Part shown: piece after piece, positions 11,810-21,403 of the stretch
How positions within the stretch are numbered: position 1 is the first letter of the stretch
How the letters are laid out: each line of letters starts with the position of its first letter
Assembly (NCBI GenBank): GCA_020746995.1
Contig: JAGPXD010000002.1
Span: 248,001 to 312,000 of the forward strand
DNA length: 64,000 nt
Source: Plectosphaerella cucumerina
Taxonomy: Eukaryota; Ascomycota; Sordariomycetes; Glomerellales; Plectosphaerellaceae
Direction: 5' to 3'
Position numbers and translations under genes: made by a program
The notes under the pieces: generated by a model
The model's input: only the letters and a program-made list of their open reading frames with translations
Told to the model about the DNA's origin: nothing
Database searches by the model: none

Positions 11810-12384
11810 ACGTCTGGACTGCAAGTCCACGCATGGACGGACGATGGGGAATCACGTCCACCCACAAACTGGCCGCCTGGGTATCACCGTTAATCGGAGT
11901 CAGGGGAACACTCTGCGGCCAGACCCATTTTATTAGATGACACACGGCCGTCTCTCGTGCCTTTTTTCTCTCGACTCATTGTAAGCATATGACGACAAAA
12001 AAGGGGACGGACTCTGGCGCGATGACTTGATTTCTTTTGCTTTCTTCGTCATGAGCTCGGGGCCAGGGGCGCCACCCAGGTATTGGAGGAAGATCTCGGG
12101 GATGCTGGCAAGGTGTATGTGGCGCCCCCTGCGTAGAGATGAAGAGAGAGTGAGAGATAATGCGACATTTTAGAGGATTGTCTCCTCTTGATCATTTGTG
12201 ACTTTGTTGTTGTTGTAGGCCTCGAAACGATTATGCATTATGATGGTACACGCCAGAGCCTTCGGAGAGAGCTGCTGCTGCTGCTGCTGCTGAATCCAAT
12301 CCACTCCAATGCTGCCCCTGTTGCATACAGCCAGTTCGTATGTGATGGGCTGTTGTCCCCAAGCATCCAAGAAAACCCCTCCCC
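11810..12384. other. convergent 3' intergenic region
   Basis: A 575-bp spacer between the ends of pmt2 and the Rab4-like gene. It holds a TTG x4 tract (12204-12215) and a CTG/GCT trinucleotide run listed separately. No coding frame is supported. Confidence 0.6.
12271..12292. repeat. (GCT)7 trinucleotide microsatellite
   Basis: Seven uninterrupted GCT units plus one G in the shared 3' region of pmt2 and the Rab4-like gene. It is probably length-polymorphic between isolates. I see no coding role. Confidence 0.85.
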
Positions 12385-13251
12385 CTAGCAGCACCCGCCG
12401 CCGCCGCCTTTTGACGAGTCTCCGCCCCCGAGACGCACGTTCCGCGCACCGCCCGCGCTGGGTCCCTTGACACCGGATCTTCTATCGTTGAGGTCGTACT
12501 TGCCGGCCTGGATGTTCTGGTGTATCCGCTCGGCGACGCGCATAAAGGCCTTTTCGACATTCTCGCCGCTCTTGGCGCTGGTCTCGACGTACTCGAGCAC
12601 GCCGTTGCGGCGCGCCCACTCCTCGGCCTCGGCGCGGGTGACCTCGCGCTTGTTACGGGCGGCGCCGTCGCCGTCGCCCCCTTCGCCCTCGACCTGGGTC
12701 AGGTCGGCCTTGTTGCCGACGAGGATGACGACGATGTCGGGCTCGGCGATCTGGCGCAGGTCGCTGAGCCAGTCGGTCACGTGTTGGAAGGTTTGTTTGC
12801 GAGTAAGGTCGAAGACGAGGAGGGCGCCTGAGGCGCCGCGGAAGTAGGACCGCGTGACGGACTTGTATGTCTCTTGGCCGGCGGTGTCCCAAAGTGACAG
12901 CTTCATGTGCTTTTGAGGCGTCTTGTCGGCGTCCGGGGGCGCGCGGGGCGGCTCGGGCAGGCCTTCTGGTTTCGGCGCGGGGGCGGCATTGGGATCTGAG
13001 AGGTCTGCGTCGGCGGCGTTACTGTCGTCGTCTTTGTCGTCGCCGCTGGGGATGGCGGCCGCGGGCGGAGGGGGGAGCGAGTGTGGAGGGCCGACGGGGA
13101 CGATGCGGGAGCCGAACTCGACACCAATTGTCACGTCGTGATGCGGCGAGAAGCGGCCTTCGCAGAGGCGGATGGTGAGACTGGATTTACCGCAGCCTGA
13201 GTCGCCGATGCAGACGAGCTTCGCGATGTAGTCCCATGGTGGCGAGGACAT
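12385..13251 (-). CDS. Rab4-like small GTPase with 58-residue interswitch insertion
   Basis: Predicted endosomal/recycling Rab. Read as one exon it gives 288 residues, about 70 more than a normal Rab. G1 is GDSGCGKS (16-23); switch I has TIGVEFGS (41-48); G3 is WDTAGQE (121-127); G4 NKAD and G5 ETSAK follow; the C-terminus is GGCC for double geranylgeranylation. TIGVEFGS and SVTRSYFRGASGALLV place it in the Rab2/4/14 group, closest to Rab4. Between switch I and WDTAGQE lies an Asp/Pro/Ala-rich insertion at residues 53-110. This stretch begins with GT and ends with AG, is 174 nt long and phase 0, and its removal leaves a loop of exactly Rab4 length. It may therefore be an optional intron (exitron). 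Divergent from the PNS1-like gene. Confidence 0.92.
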   Translation of the reverse strand: MSSPPWDYIAKLVCIGDSGCGKSSLTIRLCEGRFSPHHDVTIGVEFGSRIVPVGPPHSLPPPPAAAIPSGDDKDDDSNAADADLSDPNAAPAPKPEGLPEPPRAPPDADKTPQKHMKLSLWDTAGQETYKSVTRSYFRGASGALLVFDLTRKQTFQHVTDWLSDLRQIAEPDIVVILVGNKADLTQVEGEGGDGDGAARNKREVTRAEAEEWARRNGVLEYVETSAKSGENVEKAFMRVAERIHQNIQAGKYDLNDRRSGVKGPSAGGARNVRLGGGDSSKGGGGGCC

Positions 13252-14680
13252 GCTTGGGGGCGGGCGACGGGGGGGAGTTGGACACGATGTCTTGAAGGGA
13301 GATGTTCGGCGCTCGCGTGCTCAGTATCACCGGTCGGCCTTTGGACAGTCGAGGCGAGAGTCTATCCGAAAAAGGGGGGTGGGGGTTTGCAAAAGGTCGG
13401 GATGATGGACGGCGTGTTTCTGTAGGGCGGGCAGATTCGCAGGTGATGTCGGAGAGCTCCTGTCACGAGCCGGGGCCCGTTGGTCTTGGGACGGTTGCTG
13501 GCTGGCTGGTGACTGGGGCACAGGGCACGGCACGGGCAGGGCACAGGTCGGTGCTGGTTTCCAGTGTGACCGGGGAGGGAGGAGGGAAGGGTGGGGTGGC
13601 TATCTTATCAGTGACGCAGTTCAAGCTGCCGTGGGTGCTGATAAGTGATGTGATGATGGTACAAGCGAAGCATGCAATTGTGCCATAGAAGACATTGATT
13701 TCACGACGAGGGCTTGTGGATACGGCGCGGGGTCGGATGTTGATTTTGTTTTCGTCCCGGAGACCGTCCCGTCTCTGGCCTCTCCGAAAGTCGGTGATGC
13801 GAATTCAGTCCGATGATAGAGAGCAGGTCGAGTCAAGCAGCGTCGTTGTCCTTGAGCCCTCACGCGAGCCGGACAGACAACCTGCAGACCGCCTTCTTAT
13901 CGGACCAGGTACTTACCAGGATGGGGCCCGCTGGGAGCCCCGATAAGCGGCACCCCAGACGCTCTAGCACGGCGCCGGGCATGGCCAGGTGGGCCCCTGT
14001 TAGGCAGGAGGCTGCATCTCTGCTGCGCGTCCCCGTCCGTCAGCGGTTCCAGGCACCACCCCCAGCGACCTGTCCGCCTGACGGAGTGCTGAAGCAAGTC
14101 AAGTACCGCCCGCCCCGCCCGCCGGGGCATGAATGGGGATTGGCGCACGCCCATCCGCGTCCGTCGGGGTCATCAGTCATTCGGGCAGGGCAGGCAGGAC
14201 AGGGTACTGCAGGCAGACTTGGCCGTCGTTCGTCCCTGCCTCACCGATCTGTTTCCGGTCGGTCACTCGTCCTCCTCCAGCCGCCCTCCCGCCTCTCGCC
14301 CGTGGTACATCGACTTGCCTCATGACACACTCGCACAGCTTTTTGCCTTTTTGACTGAACGTCTGTATATTCTTCGCCAGTCCCCTGTTACCGTCACACA
14401 TCGCCGCTTCTTCTACACATCGGGATCTAGACTCCCCCAAGCCGGTCGTCTTGCACCTGCAACACCCAGCGCTTCCGGTACATCAATCGCTGCCTCAGCT
14501 GGCGCAACAACAACGATAGGCACCTTGTGCCGGTCGCCTAGCACAGCCCGCCGTTTCGTTTCCCGGTGATCCTGCAAACTCATTCACAAACAAACTCGAC
14601 TCTCTCCGCCGGACTTGAGCGAGCGCCTCTACTATCCTTCATACTCCGGTGGGCAGGCGGTCCACGGAGATCGGTGCACT
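13252..14680. other. divergent intergenic region Rab4-like / PNS1-like
   Basis: A 1.4-kb spacer containing both promoters. Pyrimidine-rich segments occur near 14250-14300 and 14590-14640, the latter in the likely leader of the PNS1-like gene. Several GGCAGG/TGGCTGG short repeats are present. No supported gene. Confidence 0.55.
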
Positions 14681-17027
14681 ATGTTCTCGGAATGTAAGCC
14701 TCGTGCCCACCATCCATATTTCCCCGCCACGGCAGTCTTCTGACCCACGCACCTCGACCGCAGATGCCTCCAAGTTCCTCGCCCAGTCGCAGAGCCGACT
14801 CTCTACCTTTGCCGGCCAGGGCGATAACGACGAGAACCCACCCCGACAGCAACACGACCGCTCATCACGACTGGCCGCCCCGCGAAACCCGGCAGCCCGC
14901 TCCTCCTTCTTCGCCAGAGGATATACCAGCAACCCGTACCAGCAGGGCGGCGGCTCTCGGTACGGCCAGCTCGGCTTCGGCTCCCGCATCTCGGTAGCCC
15001 GCGACGACGCCCCGTTGTTTCACAGCACGCTCAACGAGTACAACGACGAGGATGAGGAGGACGACCACAGAGACGCCGCCGACCTAGCGGCCCTCCAGAG
15101 GTCCCGCCGCGTTGCGGCCGCCAGCAAGTTGGCAGAGAGCACAGATACGGAGCCCGACGCCAGTCGCGGGTCTCTCGACAATAGCATCGATGCCGGCACG
15201 AGCCACAGCAGACGGTTTCTGGACCGGGAGAGGCGGGGTATCAGGAGCAGCTGGAACGGCACACGCAGCACCGCCGGCCATGGCAAGGGTGTCGACGCCA
15301 TCGACGAGGAGGCTGAGGACGACACGCCGAGCCCTCCGCGCGACAACAAGATGGTGGATGTCGGCCTCGACTCGCACATTGAATACGACGACCCGCCAGC
15401 CTCACTCACGGGCGAGCAGGACGACGAGGACAGCCCGCCCGCCTTTCAGAAGTTCCAGGGCGGCAAGGCAGACCGTCAGGCCTTTACCTTCCGGCGGGAA
15501 TCGGTCGGCGAGGAGCCCGAGTTTGACGAGGCGCGGCGTGCCAGCTCCGACGACGAGGACGCCCTGCCGGCCACGATACCGTTGGCTGAGGGTGAGCTGT
15601 TTAAGTACGATCCCTTCTTCGCCTGGGCGTTCTTGATCCTGTCGGCGGCACTGCTCTCGACCTTTGTGCTCGTCTGGCTGCACACATCGCAGGGCAGCCG
15701 CATGGGCGACACCATCTACACTACCCTCCGCGCCTCGTACCACCTGCTGGCCGTTGACACACTTGTTTCAGTGGTGGTGGCGCTCTTCTGGCTGGCGGCG
15801 CTACGGTCGTTTGCGCGGCCGGTGACGGGGCTCATCATCGTGGCCGTACCGGTCATCATGGCCAGCTTCGCCATCTATGCCTTCGCGTCGAGCTTTAAGG
15901 GGTCGACGCACGGCGCGAGCTTCCAGGACAAGGTGCTCCGGTGGGCCGCGCTCGTCCCGGCCATCGTCAGCTGCCTGTGGGTGTTTCTTACGTGGAAGTC
16001 GCGGCACAGCGTGCGGCAGGCAGTGGACATTCTCGAGTTCTCGGCGCGGATCCTTGCGGCCAACTCAGCGCTGGTGCTTCTCGGCTTCGGGTGCCTCGTG
16101 CTCATAGTGGTGTGGACGTGGCTCTGGATGGGCATGTTCACGCGCATCTTCCTGGGCGGGTACTTCTCCAAGAAGCTGGCGCGGTTCATCATCGGCGTGT
16201 CGAGCTGGTGGCTGGGTATCTGGTTCGTGCTCATGTACATGTGGACCGTGGGCGTCATCAACTCTGTGCAGCGGGCGACGACGGCAGCCACGGTGTCTCA
16301 GTGGTACTTTCACCGTAACGCGGTGCCGGCGCCTTCGTCCAACGAAGTGGTGGGAGCGGCGCTGAGCCACTCGGTCACGACAATCTTCGGCAGCATCTGC
16401 GAGCAGACGTTCCTGGCGCTGATGATCCGGGCGCCGCTGCTAATTCTGCCGCGGAACCTGGCGGTGGTGGTGGAGGCGATCAGCGCGCGACTGGTGCCTA
16501 CGCCCATCACGGCGCTCACGAACCCGCTGACCATTACGTACGCGGCAATTCATTCACAGAACCTCCAGACGGCGGCAAGGGGCTTAAGTAGGATGGACTT
16601 CTTGTCTCCGAACCGCCCGACGACGACGCTGACGCCGCACGTCTTCACATCGTCGATGCGGGGGTCACGGTCACCGACGCTGCCGTACCGCCTGGCCAAG
16701 ATGCTGCTGTACGCGACGCGGGCCATCATGGCGACGGGACTCGGGTTCGCGGGATGGGTCATCACGGCCAAGCAGCTTGAGATGGCGGCGGCGGACGGCG
16801 GCATGGGTGTTCGGGGCTCGGCCTACGCGTATGTGGTTGGCATAGTGGCCAGCTTCATCGGCTTTTCGGTTATGGGCGCCATGGAGAACATCCTCAGCGG
16901 CATCCTGGACGCGGCCATCATCTGCTATGGCAGCGAGAAGCTCATGATGAACGGCAGCGGCGGGTACTGTATGGAAGCGGCGGCACTGTTTGGCGAGCGG
17001 CGGAGGGACGAGAGGGGGCTCCCCTGA
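14681..17027 (+). CDS. PNS1: choline-transporter-like (SLC44/PNS1) membrane protein
   Basis: Plasma-membrane CTL-family protein; fungal members are named PNS1 and their substrate is not settled. A 13-nt first exon (14681-14693, MFSE) joins across a 70-bp intron (14694-14763, GTAAGC...GCAG) to 14764-17027, giving 758 residues beginning MFSEYASKFLAQSQSRLS. Residues 1 to about 285 are hydrophilic and disordered with acidic patches (NDEDEEDDHRD). About ten hydrophobic helices follow, starting at DPFFAWAFLILSAALL. The family signature region includes FGSICEQTFLALMIR and, near the end, SAYAYVVGIVASFIGFSVM and CYGSEKL. A frame also opens upstream at 14649 without an ATG; the tiny first exon gives a better N-terminus. 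It is followed at 1.4 kb by a same-strand gene. Confidence 0.88.
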
Positions 17028-18475
17028 GCCCTGACGTGGTCTATGGAAGGACAGAACGCGGAGGAGGGACTGGGAAGTGGTCTTTCAGACAGAGCGACGC
17101 GCTGCGGCGCGAACTAGCGGGTAGCAGATGATTCAATCCATTTCGTGTTCGAACCCATGGTGAAGTCGCCAGCGAGAGCATCATGATAGTCGTCCGTCGC
17201 CGGGTGATTGTCTCTCAGCAACTTGAAGTCAACTGCCAAGGGCAGCGGCGATGTGGTTGGATAGTGGCAACAGATGTTCGCGTCCGCAGTGTTCTAGAAC
17301 GTTATCCTTAGGAAACCGACCTACAGCCAGTTCCAACAGCTTCCACGCTCGCCGGACTGTGCAAATAAGAATAAGGTCGTGATGAGGGGCGAACCACGCG
17401 GACCCCGGGCCCCGGGGGTCAATCGACAATCGACATCACGCTCTGCTCGTCACTTGACCGCCTGGCTGCTCACTTTCGTGGGTCCTCTTCGTCCCAATCC
17501 CGCACTGCCAAGGGCCAAGCTCCTCACTTGATACGCCGCGGCAACTCGCTCTGATGTTTCCCCCCTTCCCCCCCTGAGAGAGAGCTTCCGCCGGCCAGGC
17601 TGTCGCGATTTCCGCCAACCCCCCTCTGTCCCTCCGCTCCGTCGGCGGCGGCGATTGCGCAACCCTTTGTGGCGCAGCAGCGGAAGATGGCCGTGAGGGA
17701 GCAGAGAAGACAGACAGCAGCACGGATGGGCAGCTTGCAGCTTGCAGTCAGGGGTGATGTGCGAGGGAGCTTTCGAGATGAAAATGAATTGAGAGCATAT
17801 TCTTCGGGCGGTGGCGGGGCTCGTTTGTCCTGGGGCGCAGCATGCGTTCGTTCGCGTCAGGGCGAATGCATGATGGTGCTGGGGAGACGCGGGGCGGAGG
17901 AGACAGACAAGAGGTCTGAAGCCAAGATGCAGTCATGACACACGGGCCGGGCGCATTGGCCGGCGAGTCGTTTCCGGCGGGGGGCGGGGGGGTTTGGCTC
18001 CAAAACGTGAGGGGCAGGCAGGTGCAGGTGCTGGAAGGTGCTATCCGACAGTCCACTGCGGGGCATCTCTCCCCTGTGTGCGTCTTGCGCCCTGTGCGAT
18101 GCCGAGATCCCGTCTCCCACTACCTTACAGTGAATAGCTCGCCTCCGAGTCTCGACCTGGAGAAGAGGCTCCCTCCCTGTGGCCCGGAGGCCGTAGCGAG
18201 CACAGCGCCCAGGAACCATCCCAGGATCCCAGCTCGGGGGGCGACCCCGTCGTGGCCGGCGCCCTCCCAGCGCCCAGAGCCTAGAGCCTCCTCCCCTCCC
18301 CCCCAGAGTTATTCCTTAAAGAAGGCCACCCCATCTCGCAGCGCGCGGCCGTCGTCATCCGTCGAACGTCCCTTCGACATCATCATCGGCGCATTAGCAA
18401 CGACAGGCCAAGCAAGACAGACAGACACCCTCACATTCCATCAGCCCGCGCACCATCCTCCCGACCCCTCCACAC
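17028..18475. other. intergenic region upstream of the WW-domain gene
   Basis: A 1.45-kb spacer holding the PNS1-like 3' UTR and the WW-gene promoter. It includes a G-run (about 17976-17993: GGCGGGGGGCGGGGGGG) that could form a quadruplex and C-rich leader sequence after 18240. No gene supported. Confidence 0.55.
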
Positions 18476-19482
18476 ATGTCAGACTTCGCCGCGCCCTCAG
18501 GGCCCCCGCCGCCCGAGGTCCCTCCAGGCTGGACCGCCCGCTGGAACGACCAGTACAAGGCCTGGTGAGCATCCCCCGCCCGCCCTACTTCATGTGATAC
18601 TAACGTCCAACACCAGGTTCTACGTCAACCTTCACACCAAGCAGTCGCAATGGGACAAGCCCACCGAGCCCGCCGTGCCCCCGCCGCCCCCGCAGGACAT
18701 CCCCGACGGCCCTCCCCCGGGCTACGCCCCGCGCCCCGGCGATGCCCCCATCGTCTCCGACCAGAAGATCAACCCCTACCCTAACCAGCAAGACAACCCT
18801 CACCCCTCCAACAACCCAGGCGCCAGCTCCAGCTCGCCTGCCCCCGGCGGCCCCGTCCCCGTCGCCGCCTCCGCCCCGCCACCCCAGGACGGCACCCGCG
18901 GCCACGGCTTCCCCGACCAGCTCCCACCGCGCCCCGAGCAGCAGCAGAAGAGCGGCAGCTTCATGGGCAAGCTCATGGGCAAGATGAAGAGCACCGGCAG
19001 CCCCATGCCTCCCCAGCAACACCACGGCTACCCCGGCGGCCCCGGTCCCCGCGCTGGCTACGGGCCTCCACAGCCTCAGTACGGCGGCTACCCCCCTCAG
19101 CCTCAGTACGGAGGCTACCCTCCCCAGCCCCATTACGGCGGCTATCCGCCCCAGCAGGGCTACGGTGGTTACCCCCAGCAGGGCTACCCCCCGCAGGGCG
19201 GCTACCCGCCTCAGGGCTACGGTGGCTATCAACAGGCCGCCGGCGGCAGGAGGGGCGGCGGTGGTGGCGGCATGGGCATGGCCGGTGGCATGATGCTCGG
19301 TGCTGGTGCCGGTATGCTCGGTGGTGCTATGCTGGCCAACGGCCTCAACGACTCGCATGAGGATGCCTACCAGGACGGATACGGTACGTTGCAATCCCCG
19401 GCCCCTATATCACTTGAGATTCGAAACTGACCTATTCGCAGAGGACGGCATGGACGATGGCGGCGGTGGCGACTTTGAATAA
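18476..19482 (+). CDS. WW-domain protein with Tyr-Gly-Pro repeats and glycine zipper
   Basis: Exons 18476-18564, 18617-19383 and 19442-19482 (introns of 52 and 58 bp) give 298 residues. A single N-terminal WW domain (VPPGWTARWNDQYKAW, then FYVNLHTKQSQWDKP) has both tryptophans and the terminal proline and should bind PPxY-type ligands. A Pro-rich linker follows. Then comes a tandem block of YGGYPPQ-type units (about residues 175-245), a Gly-rich segment, and a hydrophobic glycine-zipper-like stretch (GGMMLGAGAGMLGGAML). The acidic tail ends DGGGGDFE. Layout resembles yeast Wwm1, which interacts with the metacaspase; this is a resemblance, not proof. The protein itself carries PPPGYAP, near a self-ligand. 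Splicing of the first intron inside the WW domain (TG|G) is required for the fold. Confidence 0.88.
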
Positions 19483-19958
19483 TCCAGCACCACGCTGGTA
19501 ATGGGGCGCACACCTCTTCCCTTCCTCTCACTATAATGATTTCACGGCCGCTGGTCTGTTTTACATATTTGTTGGGATTGGGGCTTTTTAAGGATCAAAC
19601 GAGCTTGGAGACGTGGACAGGGGGCCCTCCCTACCCTGTCATGTTTTTTTTCCCCCGCGGAATGCCGTCTGAAGAAGGACATGCATGGGCGGCTTCTGTT
19701 TTTCGCACAAAGATGAGATGCTGTATCACTTCAGCAAATTTCAAGGGAAACTTGAATCGCCCGCTCGGCTGCCTGGCCGAGCACTGATATACTCGGTGCC
19801 TAGCAGCTTGTAACAATGTTCTTCGACCCGATACTGTAGCCGGGTGTTTTCGTATTTATGATCTATGCGTATGTGTTCAAGTTGTTGGGCAGAAGATCGG
19901 CCCGTGTGATGTTAAGACCTGACGAGAAAACAGGGCGTAGCCACTAGAGATGCCTCTC
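19483..19958. other. convergent 3' intergenic region
   Basis: A 476-bp spacer between the WW-domain gene and EMC7, with a T9 run near 19646. Presumed 3' UTRs; no gene seen. Confidence 0.6.
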
Positions 19959-20831
19959 TTATGCCTTTCTCGCCTTCTTGCCACTGCCGCCGCCGTTGGC
20001 TCCACCGTTGCCGTTTCCGCCGCTTGCCTGGCGCTGGGGGGCCGACGAGCCCGCCAGGAACCCGGCCATATCGAACGACGGCGCCGCCTGCTGGCCGCCC
20101 TGGCCGGAGAGGATGGAGCTGAGAGGGTTCGACGACTGGCGGGCCTCGAACTCGGCGCGCATCTCGGGGTCCACTGGAAGCTGCTGTCAGCAATCAAGTC
20201 GATCGGGGCCCTGTGGATATAGGAAAGACATACTGTTGTTCATCAGGTACGGCATGCCCAGGAAGAGAACCATGGTGACCAGACCCATCAGGATCATGGG
20301 GTTCTTCATCACAATGTTGACAATGTTGACTAATGGAATCAGATCAGCATCTTCCTCTATAGCATCATCGGGAAACCGGGATCGCAGCGTACACTTGCTC
20401 CGCTCAACAAAGTAAGCCTTTCCACCGATGACGCGCGCGTTGAAGCCACGCTGGCCCTCGCCGCCACGCACGCCAAAGTCCAGCGCCGGCAGAGCCTCGC
20501 CCTTGTTCTCCCAATCATTGCCGCGGTGCGTCTCCCAAGCGTACAGGGTGCCGTCGGCGGCCACGTCGACGCGGAGCGGGATGAAGGCGTGCGTCGGCGC
20601 GTGGATGTCGAGCAGGTACGAGCCCTGGGTGAGGTTGCGGAAGACAAAGGTGTTGCGGTCCGTCAGCGGCGCCGAGGCCGACGTCGACAGCGACGAGAGC
20701 GTGGCGTGCGTCGAGGGCGCGAGGGTGTTGGGGTTCGGCAGCGACGGCGGCGAGGCGGGGACGTTGATGGTCAGCGAGAGCGCGGAGGCCAGGGCCAGCG
20801 AGGCCAGGGCCGTCAGAGAGGGGAGATGCAT
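19959..20831 (-). CDS. EMC7: ER membrane protein complex subunit 7
   Basis: Subunit of the EMC, which inserts tail-anchored and multipass proteins into the ER membrane. Exons 20831-20393, 20329-20234 and 20173-19959, with introns of 63 and 60 bp, give 249 residues. An N-terminal signal sequence (ASLALASALSLTINV) precedes a beta-sandwich lumenal domain (DUF2012; FVFRNLTQGSYLLDIHAPTH). One transmembrane helix (MKNPMILMGLVTMVLFLG) follows, then the family motif PYLMNNMDPEMRAEFE, rebuilt by the second splice (A|TG). The cytosolic tail is Gly/Asn rich and ends GSGKKARKA. The first intron has no in-frame stop and is a multiple of three, so the choice of donor (GTACGC at 20392) rests on frame and the family junction. 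Convergent with the WW-domain gene. Confidence 0.9.
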
Positions 20832-21403
20832 CGTGTTTGTCGTGGTGTGAGGGTGTTGTGGGCTGCGTTTCGAGCTTCGGTCGGTGATGGTGATGATGGT
20901 GGTGGCAATGCGGTTGCTTCAGTGTTCGACGTTGAAGACGAACGTCGCTGTTGGAGTGCTCTGCCAGCTAAGCTCTAGCCAGTGGCCAGTCAGCAGCCGC
21001 GCAACGTTATGGAGGTAGATGTTGCCCCGCTAAGAAACGACTAGCTCAGGGCGGGTCTGGCCGCAGGGCGTTTTGGCTTAGTTACTTCTTCCTAATCGGA
21101 GGGTAGCTGGGCAATAAGACTACACAGCCTATAATATAATAACGGGAATAGATCCTTACTAAAATACTATTGGAATTTAAAGAAAATTAACTTCCGAGAA
21201 TATTCACTCGAAAAGCATATGAAAAGTAGAATAGAAAGCAAGACAGTTAAGACAAACTCGTCTTATTAACAACTCTAAATCATGGCTGGCTTGGCTATCT
21301 AACTCCCCCTTGTGTACGAGTGATGAATACTCCCAGTACACACGTAAAACGTGGCTTCGTGACCTATAGCAGATCCACAGACGTTGTGTGACCCAGCCCA
21401 CAG
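20832..21403. other. EMC7 upstream region and AT-rich island
   Basis: A 572-bp spacer. Composition changes abruptly at about 21080: bases 21080-21260 are strongly AT-rich, with many TA/TAA words, unlike surrounding DNA. This may be decayed, possibly RIP-mutated, repeat sequence. The EMC7 promoter lies at the left end. No gene. Confidence 0.55.

Noticed and set aside
14649..14680. upstream start of the PNS1-like protein at 14649
   Set aside because: The codon is GTG, and a 13-nt first exon from the ATG at 14681 gives a better N-terminus with good splice sites.
17138..17165. tRNA-like GTTCGAA string
   Set aside because: No pairing T stem or cloverleaf around it.
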